NCBI GenBank assembly: GCA_963766725.1
Contig: CAVYBK010000001.1
Location: 124,001 to 188,000, forward strand
Length of the DNA stretch: 64,000 nt
Source: DATEOR01 sp963766725
GTDB lineage: Bacteria; Actinomycetota; Thermoleophilia; Gaiellales; Gaiellaceae
Direction: 5' to 3'
Shown here: positions 51,826 through 61,037 of the stretch, in pieces
How the letters are laid out: the number at the start of each line of letters is the position of its first letter
Position numbering within the stretch: position 1 is the stretch's first letter
Notes under the pieces: model-generated
What the model saw: only the letters and a program-made list of their open reading frames with translations
Told to the model about the DNA's origin: nothing
Database searches by the model: none
Program-made: the position numbers and the translations under genes

Positions 51826-52783
51826 GACTCTGGTCGAGGCGGTGAACGATGCGCTCCACGTCGAGATGGGGCGCGACGAGAGCGTCATGGTCATGGGCGA
51901 GGACGTCGGCCGCGCAGGCGGAGTCTTCCGGGCGACCGCCGGCCTGCTCGACCGCTTCGGCCCGGACCGCTGCGTCGATACCCCGCTCGCCGAGGCCGGG
52001 ATCCTCGGGACCGCGGTCGGCCTCTCGATGGCCGGCTGGCGGCCGGTCTGCGAGATGCAGTACGAGTCCTTCAGCTACCCCTGCCTCGACCAGCTCATCT
52101 GCCACGTCGGCCGTTACCGCTGGCGGACGAACGGGGCCATGGAGTTCCCGATCACGATCCGCATGCCGACGGGCGGCGGCGTCAAGGCGCCGGAGCTCCA
52201 CGAGGATTCGCCCGAGACCTACTACGTGCACACCCCGGGGATCAAGGTCGCGATCCCGTCGACGCCCTCCGACGCGAAGGGCCTCCTGGCGGCGGCGATC
52301 CGCTCGCCGGACCCGGTCGTCCTCATGGAGCCGAAGGTGCTCTACCGCAGCCCGCGCGAGGACGTGCCCGACGGCGAGCACATCGTGCCGCTCGGCAAGG
52401 CGCGCATTGCACGCGAGGGCGACGACGTCACGCTCATCGCCTACGGCGGCATGGTCTCCGTCGCCGAGCAGGCTGCGGACGAGCTCGAGGCGAGCGCGGA
52501 GGTGGTCGACGTCCGCACGCTCAAGCCGCTCGACGAAGAGACGCTCCTCGCCTCGGTCGCCAAGACCGGGCGGGCGGTGATCGTGCAGGAGGCGCCGCGC
52601 GTCGCCGGCTTCGGCGCCGAGATCGCGGCGCTGCTCGCGGAGAAGGCGATCCTCGACCTGCGCGGCCCCGTCCTTCGGGTGACGGGCTACGACGTCCCGT
52701 TCCCGTTCTGGTCGATCGAGGACGAGCACATCCCCTCGCCCGCGCGGGTCGTCGAGGCCGCCGAGAAGCTCCTCGGCTTCTGA
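51815..52783 (+). CDS. 2-oxoacid dehydrogenase E1-beta (second cluster)
   Basis: A 322-residue subunit with VMVMGEDVGRAGGVF and MPTGGGVKAPELHEDSPET. The last base of its TGA is the first of the E2 ATG (TGATG). Pairs with the E1-alpha gene before it. Confidence 0.94.
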   Translation: MPSRTLVEAVNDALHVEMGRDESVMVMGEDVGRAGGVFRATAGLLDRFGPDRCVDTPLAEAGILGTAVGLSMAGWRPVCEMQYESFSYPCLDQLICHVGRYRWRTNGAMEFPITIRMPTGGGVKAPELHEDSPETYYVHTPGIKVAIPSTPSDAKGLLAAAIRSPDPVVLMEPKVLYRSPREDVPDGEHIVPLGKARIAREGDDVTLIAYGGMVSVAEQAADELEASAEVVDVRTLKPLDEETLLASVAKTGRAVIVQEAPRVAGFGAEIAALLAEKAILDLRGPVLRVTGYDVPFPFWSIEDEHIPSPARVVEAAEKLLGF

Positions 52784-53817
52784 TGGCCTACGAGTTCAAG
52801 CTTCCCGACCTGGGCGAGGGCGTACGCGAGGGCGAGATCGCCCGTTGGCTCGTCGAGGTCGGGCAGGAGGTCGCCGAGGACGACCCGCTCGTCGAGATCC
52901 AGACCGACAAGACGACCGTCGAGATCCCCTCGCCCGCTGCGGGCAAGGTCGCGCAGATCCTCGTCGGCGAGGGCGAGCTCGTCCCGGTCGGCACTCCTTT
53001 GGTCCTGATCGGCTCGGACGGCGAGACGCCCGCTCCCCCTCCCGAGAAGGTGCAGGCGACCCCGCTCGTCAGGCGAATCGCGGAGGAGCTCGGCGTCGAA
53101 CTGGGCACGATCAGGGGCACAGGCCCCGGCGGGCGCATCACCGAGGACGACGTGCGCGGGACGGCAGGCCCGGCCGAAGGGGAGCGGCGCGAGCCGCTGC
53201 GAGGCATCCGGCGCCAGATCGCCGAGCACCTGACCCGCTCGCACCGCGAGGTGCCTTCGGTCACCGTCGTCGAGGAGTGCGACTTCACGGCGCTCTCGCA
53301 GGCACGCGGCGAGCGCTCCTACCTGCCCTACCTGCTCGCGGCGGCCGTCGAGGGGCTGAAGGCCTACCCGGAGCTCAACGCGACTCTCGCCGGGAACGAG
53401 ATCGTCTACTGGGAGCGCTATGACATCGGGCTTGCCGTGCAGACCGACGAGGGGCTCGTCGTCCCGGTCCTGCGCGCGGCCGACGACAAGTCTCTCGACG
53501 AGCTCGGAGCCGAAGCGGCGCGCCTGGCCGAGGGCGCCCGTGGGGGGACGCTGCCCGCCGAGGAGCTTCGCGGCTCCACGTTCACGGTCACGAGCGCGGG
53601 GCGGCTCGGCGGGCTCTTCGCGACGCCGCTCGTCAACCATCCGGAGGTCGCGATTCTCGGCCTTCACCGCATCGGCCCGCGTGCCGCCGTCGTGGACGGA
53701 CAGGTGGTGCCCCGCGAGCTCGGCTGGCTCTCCTGCACGTTCGACCATCGTGTGGTCGACGGCGCGCGAGCGAGCGAGTTCCTCCTCGCGGTCATCGAGC
53801 GCCTCCAGTCCGCCTGA
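52783..53817 (+). CDS. Dihydrolipoamide acyltransferase E2 (second cluster)
   Basis: A 344-residue acyltransferase, shorter than the first E2. The lipoyl lysine is in IQTDKTTVEIPSP (about residue 43), the peripheral-binding domain reads TPLVRRIAEELGVELG and the active site CTFDHRVVDGARASEFL. The linker is short (about 15 residues). No E3 follows. It needs LipA and LipB for its lipoyl group. Confidence 0.94.
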   Translation: MAYEFKLPDLGEGVREGEIARWLVEVGQEVAEDDPLVEIQTDKTTVEIPSPAAGKVAQILVGEGELVPVGTPLVLIGSDGETPAPPPEKVQATPLVRRIAEELGVELGTIRGTGPGGRITEDDVRGTAGPAEGERREPLRGIRRQIAEHLTRSHREVPSVTVVEECDFTALSQARGERSYLPYLLAAAVEGLKAYPELNATLAGNEIVYWERYDIGLAVQTDEGLVVPVLRAADDKSLDELGAEAARLAEGARGGTLPAEELRGSTFTVTSAGRLGGLFATPLVNHPEVAILGLHRIGPRAAVVDGQVVPRELGWLSCTFDHRVVDGARASEFLLAVIERLQSA

Positions 53818-53887
53818 ATCCGTTTCCGCTGCGACCGCGTAGGTCCGGCAAAGGTCTTTCACCGCCGCAGCGGGAAGGGAGGCAGGC

Positions 53888-54436
53888 ATGCACAGAGGGA
53901 TTCGGCTGTGGGTCGCAGCGACCGTCGCGCTGCTCGTCGCGACCGGGGTCGCCATCGCCGCCGTCTCGATGAACTTCAACTCGCCGATGGAGGGCGCACA
54001 AGAGGCGCCGGTGCCGAGGGACACACAGGCGCGCGGGAACGCCGTCTACAAGCTCTCGGCCGATGGCACTCGCGTCCAGTACAAGGTCATCGTCGCGAAC
54101 ATCGAGAACGTCTTCATGGCCCACATCCACATGGCGCCGCGAGGAGTCTCCGGCCCCATCGTCGTGTGGCTCTACCCGAGCACCACGCCGGGCATCATGG
54201 CGCCGCTCGGCGGGGGCCGGATCGACGGCGTGATCGTTCAGGGATCGTTCGGGGCGTCCGACCTGGTCGGTCCTCTGGCTGGCCATCCGCTCTCCGAGCT
54301 CGTCGATCTCATGCGGAGCGGAGGCGTGTATACGAACGTCCACACGAACGACGGCGACCTGGTCGTGAACGAGGGCCCGGGCGACTTCCCCGCGGGTGAG
54401 ATCCGCGGTCAGATCAAGGAGAACGGGCCCAGCTGA
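53888..54436 (+). CDS. Secreted CHRD-domain protein
   Basis: A 182-residue protein with a signal peptide (RLWVAATVALLVATGVAIA) and one CHRD domain: MEGAQEAPVPRDTQARGNAVY, AHIHMAPRGVSGPIVVWLY and PAGEIRGQIK. CHRD proteins in bacteria are extracellular with unknown roles. A strong ribosome-binding site (GGGAAGGAGG) precedes the ATG. Confidence 0.9.
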   Translation: MHRGIRLWVAATVALLVATGVAIAAVSMNFNSPMEGAQEAPVPRDTQARGNAVYKLSADGTRVQYKVIVANIENVFMAHIHMAPRGVSGPIVVWLYPSTTPGIMAPLGGGRIDGVIVQGSFGASDLVGPLAGHPLSELVDLMRSGGVYTNVHTNDGDLVVNEGPGDFPAGEIRGQIKENGPS

Positions 54437-54442
54437 GGAGCT

Positions 54443-54485
54443 GAGCCCGAAGCGCGTAGATCAGGAGAGATCGCGCTCCGGGCTC
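54443..54485 (+). terminator. Hairpin after CHRD gene, possible terminator
   Basis: GAGCCCGAAGCGCG and CGCGCTCCGGGCTC pair over 14 bp with one mismatch and a 15-nt loop. No T-tract follows; instead there is a G-rich tract (54480-54532). Confidence 0.55.
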
Positions 54486-54546
54486 GGGAGAGGGGCCGAG
54501 GGGCGGCGGGGAGAGGGAGGGGCGTGACCCGCCGCCCTAGGGTCCG

Positions 54547-54900
54547 CTAGGCGACTGCGGGTTCGGCCTCCTGCGGGTCGAGATAGGGGGCGAGCATGCG
54601 CTCGATCTGGGGGGCGCTCACCCGTCCTTCCAAGCGCTCGACGGGCCGCCGGTCCTTCAAGAGGACGAGCGTCGGAACCTGTGTGACGCTGAGCCGCTCG
54701 ACCCACTCGGGCGATGTGGCGACGTCGATTCGGGAGATCCGCAGGCGCTCTCGCTCCTTGCGGGCGAGATGGGCGAGAAGGCTCTCCATCCGCCGTGCGG
54801 GCCCGGACGTCTCCTGGGTGAAGAAGAGCAACGTGGGGGTGGGGGTGGTCTGAGGCAAGAGCGCTCCGGTTCCTGGTGCTGGAAGGATTTCCCTCCTCAT
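54547..54900 (-). CDS. Thioredoxin-fold protein lacking the CxxC active site
   Basis: A 117-residue protein with a clear thioredoxin end, VTQVPTLVLLKDRRPVERLEG, including the cis-proline. At the active site, where WCGPC is expected, it reads TQETSGPARRM: both cysteines are gone while Gly-Pro remain. It therefore cannot work as a thiol oxidoreductase; a binding or chaperone role is possible. ATG at 54900. A run of G (GTGGGGGTGGGGGTGG) lies in the first codons on the other strand. Confidence 0.8.
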   Translation of the reverse strand: MRREILPAPGTGALLPQTTPTPTLLFFTQETSGPARRMESLLAHLARKERERLRISRIDVATSPEWVERLSVTQVPTLVLLKDRRPVERLEGRVSAPQIERMLAPYLDPQEAEPAVA

Positions 54901-54939
54901 GAGCAGGAGAAACCCCGGAGTTGGGTATTGGGCGGGGTA

Positions 54940-55788
54940 TTACGTCGGCCGCGTGGGCTGCGAAGGCGTCTGGCTCGGCGGTTGCGGCGCCAGCGGAACG
55001 TATTGCACACTCGGCCGCCTTCGCCCCGCCTGGGCGAAGAGCGCCATAAGCTCGTAGGCCTCTTCGGGGAGGCCTGTCTCGACGGGCAGGCCCAGCCCGC
55101 GCGCCTCCTCGACCGTGATCGGGTCGTCGTGCGTGTAGTGCCCGCCGGCGAGCTCCTCCGCAAGCGAGTCCGCGTCCTTCGTGCCCACGCGTTCGGTGAC
55201 GAGCTCGCGGACGACCTGCTTCATGTGGCGTACCGCCTTCTCGGCCACATCCGCCATGACGAGCGTACGGTCATCCAGGCGCTCGAGCGGCTTTTTCTCG
55301 ACCACCCGGACGAGAGATGCCGCGGGCATGTCTCCGAGCTGCGGGTCGACGGGGCCCAGCACCGCGGCCGCGTCCATGAGGATCTCGTCCGCCGCGAGCG
55401 CCAGGAGCGTCCCGCCGGACATGGCGTAGTGCGGGACGATCACCGTCACCTTGGCCGGGTGTCGCCTGAGGGCGTACGCGATCTGCTCCGACGCGAGGAC
55501 GAGCCCGCCCGGCGTGTGGAGGACGAGGTCGATCGGCGTCGCGTCATCGGTCAGCCGGATCGCCCGCAAGACGGCTTCCGAATCCTCGATGTCGATGAAG
55601 CGGTAAAAGGGCACGCCGAGGACACCGACCGTCTCCTGCCGGTGGATCATGGCGATCACCCGCGTCCCGCGCTTCCGCTGCAACGCCGAGAGGGCCCGCG
55701 CACGGCGCATGTCGAGGAGGCGGTGCGAGAGGACCGGGAAGACGAGGAGCAGGAGGAACAAAAGCCAGACGATGCTCCCCAGATCCAC
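54940..55788 (-). CDS. SDH-type ClpP-like membrane serine protease
   Basis: A 282-residue protein of the serine-dehydrogenase-proteinase family (ClpP fold). One N-terminal membrane helix (VWLLFLLLLVFPVL) is followed by IDIEDSEAVLRAIRL, LHTPGGLVLASEQIAYAL and the nucleophile serine in PHYAMSGGTLLALAADEI. The C-terminus is proline-rich. Likely a membrane-bound peptidase acting on membrane proteins. GTG at 55788 lies 6 nt after TATCCT on the minus strand. Confidence 0.85.
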   Translation of the reverse strand: MDLGSIVWLLFLLLLVFPVLSHRLLDMRRARALSALQRKRGTRVIAMIHRQETVGVLGVPFYRFIDIEDSEAVLRAIRLTDDATPIDLVLHTPGGLVLASEQIAYALRRHPAKVTVIVPHYAMSGGTLLALAADEILMDAAAVLGPVDPQLGDMPAASLVRVVEKKPLERLDDRTLVMADVAEKAVRHMKQVVRELVTERVGTKDADSLAEELAGGHYTHDDPITVEEARGLGLPVETGLPEEAYELMALFAQAGRRRPSVQYVPLAPQPPSQTPSQPTRPT

Positions 55789-55794
55789 CGCGCG

Positions 55795-55822
55795 AGGATA
55801 GCCGAAGGGTGGTGGCTAGACT
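55795..55822. promoter_or_regulatory. Divergent leaderless promoters, protease and membrane protein
   Basis: TATCCT on the minus strand (55800-55795) is 6 nt from the protease GTG; TAGACT on the plus strand (55817-55822) is 7 nt from ATG 55830. The plus element supports ATG 55830 over GTG 55809. Confidence 0.5.
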
Positions 55823-55829
55823 GGGTGCG

Positions 55830-56216
55830 ATGGAGCTCTTCGACTGGTACTGGCTGGGCGTGAGCGCCGGTCTCGGCGTCGCGGCCGGCACGGCAGCGGC
55901 CTGGATCCAGTCCGCCGGCCCACGCGTACTCGGCGCGATCGCGTTCGCGATCGCCGCACTGGTCGGGATCTTCGTTGCGTTCTTCGTCGCCGGTTGGGGC
56001 CCGGCGGTCTGGGCGGCGGCGGCGACGGCCGCCTGGATCGCGCTGCGGCGGCTCGTCCGCGCTGCGTTCCCGGCCGCGTTTCTCGCGTTCGCGTTGCTCG
56101 CGTTCATCCCGTTGGTCGGCTACCTCGAGGCCGTGACCGCCCCGCTCGTGGGCGGGCGGCTCCGGCGCCGCGCGGGCGAGAAGTACGCCGGCCTCCGAGT
56201 TCTCGCCAAGGACTAG
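55830..56216 (+). CDS. Small membrane protein, unknown
   Basis: A 128-residue alanine-rich protein with three or four helices (MELFDWYWLGVSAGLGVAAG, then IAFAIAALVGIFVAFFVAG). The end is basic (GGRLRRRAGEKYAGLRVLAKD). Five nt separate it from the phosphodiesterase gene, so they are co-transcribed. No domain recognised. Confidence 0.7.
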   Translation: MELFDWYWLGVSAGLGVAAGTAAAWIQSAGPRVLGAIAFAIAALVGIFVAFFVAGWGPAVWAAAATAAWIALRRLVRAAFPAAFLAFALLAFIPLVGYLEAVTAPLVGGRLRRRAGEKYAGLRVLAKD

Positions 56217-56221
56217 CCCCG

Positions 56222-57646
56222 ATGAAGAAGCTCGTCCTCGCCGTCATCGACGGCCTCACCCCGGCCATGCTGGAACGGGCGCTCGGGGAGGGCCGGCTTC
56301 CGGCTCTCTCGTTCCTGCGGGAAGCCGGGTCCTATGTCAGGGGCACGACGACCTTCCCCTCGGTCACCCCGGTCTGCCTGACCTCGATCGCCACGGGTGC
56401 CCACCCCGATACCCACCACATCCCGCATCTCGTCTGGTACCACCGGCGGGAACGCCGCGTGGTCGAGTACGGCTCGTCGTTTTCGGCGGTTCGTGCGGCC
56501 GGAGCGCGGCGCTCCCTCCGGGACTCGGTCTTCGCGATGACGCACGAGCACGTCTCGCCCCGGGCGCTGACGGCCTTCGAGGCCCTCGACGACGCGGGGC
56601 TCGAGACCGCGGCGATCAACTTCACCTGCTACCGCGGCCGTACGCGGCACCCGATCAAGCTTCCGCTTCGCGCCGGGCGCAACCGCTGGTACGAGGCCGT
56701 GTACGGGCCACGCCGGTTCTTCTTCTTCAACCTCTTCGAGTCGGACGTGACCGGCGCGCCGCTGGCGATTCGCTCGAGGCCGGAGGGCTCCGTGGACGCG
56801 TACGCGGCGACGATCGGCCGCTGGCTCGTCACGCGCGACGGCTTCGACTTCCTCGTCTTCTACCTCCCGGACTACGACTACGCGTCCCACATCTCGGGAC
56901 CGGACGCCGCTGTGCAGGCGCTCGAGCGCGCCGACGCCGCAGTCGGCGAGCTGATCGCAGCCGCCGGCGGCCACGAGGCCTTCCTCGACCGCTATGCGAT
57001 CGTCGTCTGCTCCGACCATGGCCAGACGCACGTCGACCGGGTCGCCACCCTGCAGGACTCCTTCGCCGACCTCGCCGTCTTCACGGGCAAGCGCGGCACC
57101 GTGGCGGACGGATGCGACGCCGTCGTCACGGCATCGAACCGCTCCGGAATGGTCTACGCGCTGGACGGCCGTCCGGCGCGGGAGCTGGCCGAGCGCCTCG
57201 ACGGCGCCGCCGGTGTCGACCTCGCGCTGTTCCTGGAGGACGGCGAGGCGGTCGCCCGTGGGAGCGGAAACGAGGTCCGGTTCGCGCCCGACGAGAGCGG
57301 CGGCTGGGCGGTCTCGGGAGACGCTGGACTTCTCGTCGGGGATGAGTACCCGAACGCCTACGAGCGCGTCTGGTGCGCCCTCGCGTGCCCGAACGCCGGC
57401 GAGGTGATCGTCTCGGCGGCGGAAGGATGGGAGTTCGAGGACCTCGGCGGCCGGCACCATTCGGGAGGCGGAAGCCACGGCTCGCTGCTCGCCGGCGACT
57501 CGACAGTGCCAATGCTCTCGGCGGGGTTCGACGACCCGCCTCTGCCGCGGGACGCGCGCATCACGGATCTCGCTCCGCTCGCGCTGTCTCATTTCGGGGT
57601 GCAGCCGCCGCCGTCCATGCGGACGCGCGTCTCGGCCGGTGTCTGA
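56222..57646 (+). CDS. Alkaline-phosphatase-superfamily phosphodiesterase (NPP-like)
   Basis: A 474-residue metal-dependent phosphodiesterase. The nucleophile threonine is in TTFPSVTPVCLTSIATG, and metal ligands lie in YLPDYDYASHISGPD, CSDHGQTHVD and the histidine-rich HHSGGGSHGS near the end. It has no signal peptide, so it would work in the cytoplasm. The substrate is not known. Stop overlaps the pcm start by 8 bp. Confidence 0.85.
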   Translation: MKKLVLAVIDGLTPAMLERALGEGRLPALSFLREAGSYVRGTTTFPSVTPVCLTSIATGAHPDTHHIPHLVWYHRRERRVVEYGSSFSAVRAAGARRSLRDSVFAMTHEHVSPRALTAFEALDDAGLETAAINFTCYRGRTRHPIKLPLRAGRNRWYEAVYGPRRFFFFNLFESDVTGAPLAIRSRPEGSVDAYAATIGRWLVTRDGFDFLVFYLPDYDYASHISGPDAAVQALERADAAVGELIAAAGGHEAFLDRYAIVVCSDHGQTHVDRVATLQDSFADLAVFTGKRGTVADGCDAVVTASNRSGMVYALDGRPARELAERLDGAAGVDLALFLEDGEAVARGSGNEVRFAPDESGGWAVSGDAGLLVGDEYPNAYERVWCALACPNAGEVIVSAAEGWEFEDLGGRHHSGGGSHGSLLAGDSTVPMLSAGFDDPPLPRDARITDLAPLALSHFGVQPPPSMRTRVSAGV

Positions 57647-58277
57647 GCCGGCCGAGGAGAGGCAGGCCATGGTCGACGAGCAGCTCGCCGGCCGCGGGAT
57701 CACAGACGACCGCGTCCTCGAGGCGATGGGCCGCGTGCCGCGCGAGCTCTTCGTCGGAGACCGCGACCGCCGCAAGGCCTATCGCGACATGCCTCTGCGG
57801 ATCGGCCACGGCCAGACGATCTCGCAGCCCTACATGGTCGCCGTCATCTGCCAGGCGGCGGAGGTGCGGGAGGGCGACAGCATCCTCGACATCGGCACCG
57901 GCTCCGGCTACCAGGCCGCTGTCCTTGCGGAGCTCGGCGCGAACGTCCACACGATCGAGCGGATCCCGGAGCTCGCCGAGCGGGCACGGGCACGTCTTGT
58001 CGGGGCTGGCTACGAGAACGTGGACGTGCACGTCGGGGACGGGTCGCTCGGCGTCCCGGAGCACGCGCCCTACGACGCGATCGTCGTCGCGGCGGCGGCG
58101 CCGGCCATGCCCGAGTCGCTGTACGAGCAGCTCCGCGCGCGCGGCAGGCTCGTCGTCCCCGTCGGCGGGCAGGAGGGGCAGCGCCTCGAGGTGATCGTCC
58201 GGAGTCCCGAAGGCCCCGCGGTCGCCCGCTCGGTTCCCTGCCGGTTCGTGCCGCTCGTCGGGGCCGAGGGCTTCTAG
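57639..58277 (+). CDS. pcm: Protein-L-isoaspartate O-methyltransferase (Pcm)
   Basis: A 212-residue enzyme that starts repair of isoaspartyl damage using S-adenosylmethionine. The family blocks are IGHGQTISQPYMVA, the SAM motif ILDIGTGSGYQAAVLAEL and VGDGSLGVPEHAPYDAIVVAA. GTG at 57639, inside the end of the phosphodiesterase gene. Confidence 0.95.
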   Translation: MSEPAEERQAMVDEQLAGRGITDDRVLEAMGRVPRELFVGDRDRRKAYRDMPLRIGHGQTISQPYMVAVICQAAEVREGDSILDIGTGSGYQAAVLAELGANVHTIERIPELAERARARLVGAGYENVDVHVGDGSLGVPEHAPYDAIVVAAAAPAMPESLYEQLRARGRLVVPVGGQEGQRLEVIVRSPEGPAVARSVPCRFVPLVGAEGF

Positions 58278-58291
58278 TTTCGTCCTCCACC

Positions 58292-58756
58292 GTGGGGGAA
58301 TTCACTCGGGCGATGGAAGGGGGTCTTCGCGCGAGCGCGGTCGAATCACGACCCGTTTGCTATGCCGACATTCGCCTCGGCGTCGTCGTTGACGTTCTCC
58401 TCGACGACGAGCTCCAGCGCGTCCTCGGCTTCGACGTCCTCTGCGGCGACCGTGCCCACCGGTACCTCCCGCTCCCGGCGTGCGAGATCCTCGAGAGCTC
58501 GATCGCCGTCCCGTCGGCGCTCGTCCTGATGCGGCAGGAGCTCGACTTCTACCGCCAGCGCGCGCGGGCTCTCACCGCCGTCCGCGGCTTCCCGGCGCGA
58601 CGGAGAGGCCGGGCGCTCGGCACGGTCGTCGACCTCGTCTTCGCGCCGAACGGAGAGCTGGTCGAGCTCGTCGTGGAGACCGAGGAAGGCCAGGCGGTCG
58701 CCGAGGCAGGGCCCGGGCTCCTGGTTGGGCCGGATGCCCTGCGGCCAGCCGTCTAA
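58292..58756 (+). CDS. PRC-barrel-like protein, two repeats
   Basis: A 154-residue protein with two related beta-rich halves: CYADIRLGVVVDVLLDDELQ and GRALGTVVDLVFAPNGELVE, a PRC-barrel pattern known from the reaction centre H subunit and RimM. The role is unknown. GTG at 58292; TAGTTT lies 11 nt upstream. Confidence 0.65.
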   Translation: MGEFTRAMEGGLRASAVESRPVCYADIRLGVVVDVLLDDELQRVLGFDVLCGDRAHRYLPLPACEILESSIAVPSALVLMRQELDFYRQRARALTAVRGFPARRRGRALGTVVDLVFAPNGELVELVVETEEGQAVAEAGPGLLVGPDALRPAV

Positions 58757-58767
58757 CCTTTCTCTGC

Positions 58768-59232
58768 GTGGCGACGCAGCCGGACACTGTGACGGGACGA
58801 GCGAGCGCGATCTCGGATGCCGCCGGCGGGGCGCTGCGGCGCCGAGCCAACTGGTACCAACTCGTCAAGTTCTGCATCGTCGGGGCGACGGGGTACGTGA
58901 TCAACCTCGCCGTCTTCGCGGCGCTCGTCCACTGGGCGGACATGCACTACATCCCTGCGGCGATCTGCTCGTTCCTCGTCGCCGTCACGAGCAACTACAC
59001 CTGGAACCGGGTCTGGACCTTCCGGCACCAGCGGGGGCACATCGCCTACCAGGGCCTTCGCTTCCTGGTCGTCTCGACGATCGCCCTCGCAGGCAATCTC
59101 GTTTTCCTCGCGATCCTCGTCGGCATCGGCGTGCCGAAGATTCCCGCTCAGGCGATCGCCATCGCGCTCGTCACGCCGTGGAACTTCGTCGCGAACAAGC
59201 TCTGGAGCTTCCGACGCCAGCCGGCCGCCTAG
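58768..59232 (+). CDS. GtrA-like membrane protein
   Basis: A 154-residue protein with four membrane helices. The start of the domain is YQLVKFCIVGATGYVINLAVF and the signature SNYTWNRVWTF and PWNFVANKLWSF appear twice, as in GtrA proteins that assist flipping of lipid-linked sugars. GTG at 58768, 8 nt after TAACCT. It overlaps the next gene by 55 bp. Confidence 0.9.
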   Translation: MATQPDTVTGRASAISDAAGGALRRRANWYQLVKFCIVGATGYVINLAVFAALVHWADMHYIPAAICSFLVAVTSNYTWNRVWTFRHQRGHIAYQGLRFLVVSTIALAGNLVFLAILVGIGVPKIPAQAIAIALVTPWNFVANKLWSFRRQPAA

Positions 59233-61037
59233 GTCTCCTCTTCGCGCTCGCGGCGCTCGTCGTTCCGACCTCGGCCGCCGCCGTGCAGAAGGCGCCCGTC
59301 TACGACTCGCACGGCAATCTCACCGGGACGCCGTTCGTCCCCCAGGACGAGCCCGGCCCGGCCGAGCTGACCGACAAGGAGGCGATCGCCGCTGTCCTCG
59401 CCTACCCGAAGGTCGCTGACTGGGTCGAGCGCTATCCCACCGATGGGCTGACGAAGCAGGCGACTCTCGACGAGGACGCCGGTTCGTGGTCGGTGAAGAT
59501 CTGGTCCGACCTCCCCGACGCGGGCCAGATCGTCGACGCCAAGGTCGACGACCAGACCGCCGAGGTCACCGAGGCGTGGACTGGGCCGCAGGTCGCGTGG
59601 AAGATGGCGCGCGGGTACGACGGGGCTTTCGGCCGAGGGATCAACCGGCTGTGGGTGTGGCTCACTTTCTGCGTCGTCTTCCTCGTCGGGCTGGCCGACT
59701 TCCGGCGCATCGCCTCCGTGCGGAACCTCGACCTGCTCGTCCTCCTCTCCTTCTCGGCGTCTCTCTACTTCTTCAACATCGGCGACGTCTTCACGGCGAT
59801 GCCGCTCGTCTACCCGGCGCTCGCGTATCTCCTCGGGCGGATGATCTGGGTCGGTGTGCGCGGACGGGGCGGGTCGTCCCGGCCGGTCTGGCCGGTGTGG
59901 GCCCTGCTCGCGGCCACGGTCTTCCTGATGGGCTTTCGCACCACGCTGAACGTCGTGGACTCGAACGTGATCGACGTCGGTCTCGCGGGGATCGACGGCG
60001 GCCAGCGCATCGTCCAGGGCGAGATGCCGTACGGCCACATGCCGACGGACGACGGCAAGGCCTGCGGGCTCCCGGACTCCGAGGGCTACGTCCGCGAGCA
60101 CGTGCAGACGAACGGACGCTGCGAATCGGCGAACGAACGCGGCGACACCTACGGGCCGGTCAGCTATCTCGCCTACGTCCCCGGCTACCTCGCGGTCGGC
60201 TTCGGCGGGAAGTGGAACGGCGGCTCGAGCACGTGGGCCGGCCTGCCCGCCGCGCACCTGACCTCGCTGCTCTGGGACCTCCTCGCGCTGGTCGGCATGG
60301 GCGTGCTCGGGCTTCGCTTCGGCGGACGCATGCTCGGGGCGACGCTCGCATTCGCGTGGGCGGCCTACCCCTTCACGCAGTACGTCTCGAGCTCGAACTC
60401 GAACGACGCGATCATGCCTGCGCTTCTCGTCTGGGGCCTCGTGTTTCTCACCTCGCCACCGGCCCGCGGGCTCTTCCTGGCGCTCGGCGCGTGGACGAAG
60501 TTCGCCGCCCTCCTGCTCCTGCCGCTCTGGGCCTCGTATCCGGACTGGCGCGGCGCCCTCCGGAGCAAGGTCACGTACTTCCTCGGCTTCGTGCTCGGCA
60601 CCGCGATCGGGTTCTGGATCCTCTTCCTCGAGCCCGATCCGCTCCACGCGGCGCGCGTCTTCTGGGACCGGACGTTCGGCTGGCAGCTCTCGCGCTCGTC
60701 CCCGTTCTCGATCTGGGACTGGGACCAGTACCCGGGGTACCCGAACCTCCATCATGTCCAGACCGGGCTCAAGATCGTTCTCCTCTTCGGCGCGCTCGCG
60801 GTCTACTTCGTGCCTCGCGTGAAGAACGAGCTCCAGGTCGCCGCCCTCTCGGCCGCGCTCCTGATCGGCTTCGAGCTGGTCCTGACGCACTGGTTCTACC
60901 TCTACATCCCATGGTTCTTCCCCTTCGTCGCCTTTGCCCTCTTCGCGCCGGCTCTCCTACCGGTCCGTGCGGCGGAGCCGGCCGAGCCGCCCCCCGAGCT
61001 TGAGCACGAGCCGAGAGCACTCGTTCCCACGAGCTGA
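59178..61037 (+). CDS. Polytopic membrane protein with an external N-terminal domain
   Basis: About 619 residues. A GTG at 59178 gives a short charged start and a signal-like helix (LGLLFALAALVVPTSAAA). A PepSY-like extracellular domain follows (EAIAAVLAYPKVADWVERYP, TAEVTEAWTGPQVAWKMARG), then at least ten helices and a 30-residue Glu/Pro-rich tail. It looks like a glycosyltransferase of the GT-C type (polyprenol-sugar dependent), which suits the GtrA neighbour, but the catalytic aspartates are not clear. The start is uncertain because it lies inside gtrA. Confidence 0.7.
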   Translation: MELRREQALELPTPAGRLGLLFALAALVVPTSAAAVQKAPVYDSHGNLTGTPFVPQDEPGPAELTDKEAIAAVLAYPKVADWVERYPTDGLTKQATLDEDAGSWSVKIWSDLPDAGQIVDAKVDDQTAEVTEAWTGPQVAWKMARGYDGAFGRGINRLWVWLTFCVVFLVGLADFRRIASVRNLDLLVLLSFSASLYFFNIGDVFTAMPLVYPALAYLLGRMIWVGVRGRGGSSRPVWPVWALLAATVFLMGFRTTLNVVDSNVIDVGLAGIDGGQRIVQGEMPYGHMPTDDGKACGLPDSEGYVREHVQTNGRCESANERGDTYGPVSYLAYVPGYLAVGFGGKWNGGSSTWAGLPAAHLTSLLWDLLALVGMGVLGLRFGGRMLGATLAFAWAAYPFTQYVSSSNSNDAIMPALLVWGLVFLTSPPARGLFLALGAWTKFAALLLLPLWASYPDWRGALRSKVTYFLGFVLGTAIGFWILFLEPDPLHAARVFWDRTFGWQLSRSSPFSIWDWDQYPGYPNLHHVQTGLKIVLLFGALAVYFVPRVKNELQVAALSAALLIGFELVLTHWFYLYIPWFFPFVAFALFAPALLPVRAAEPAEPPPELEHEPRALVPTS

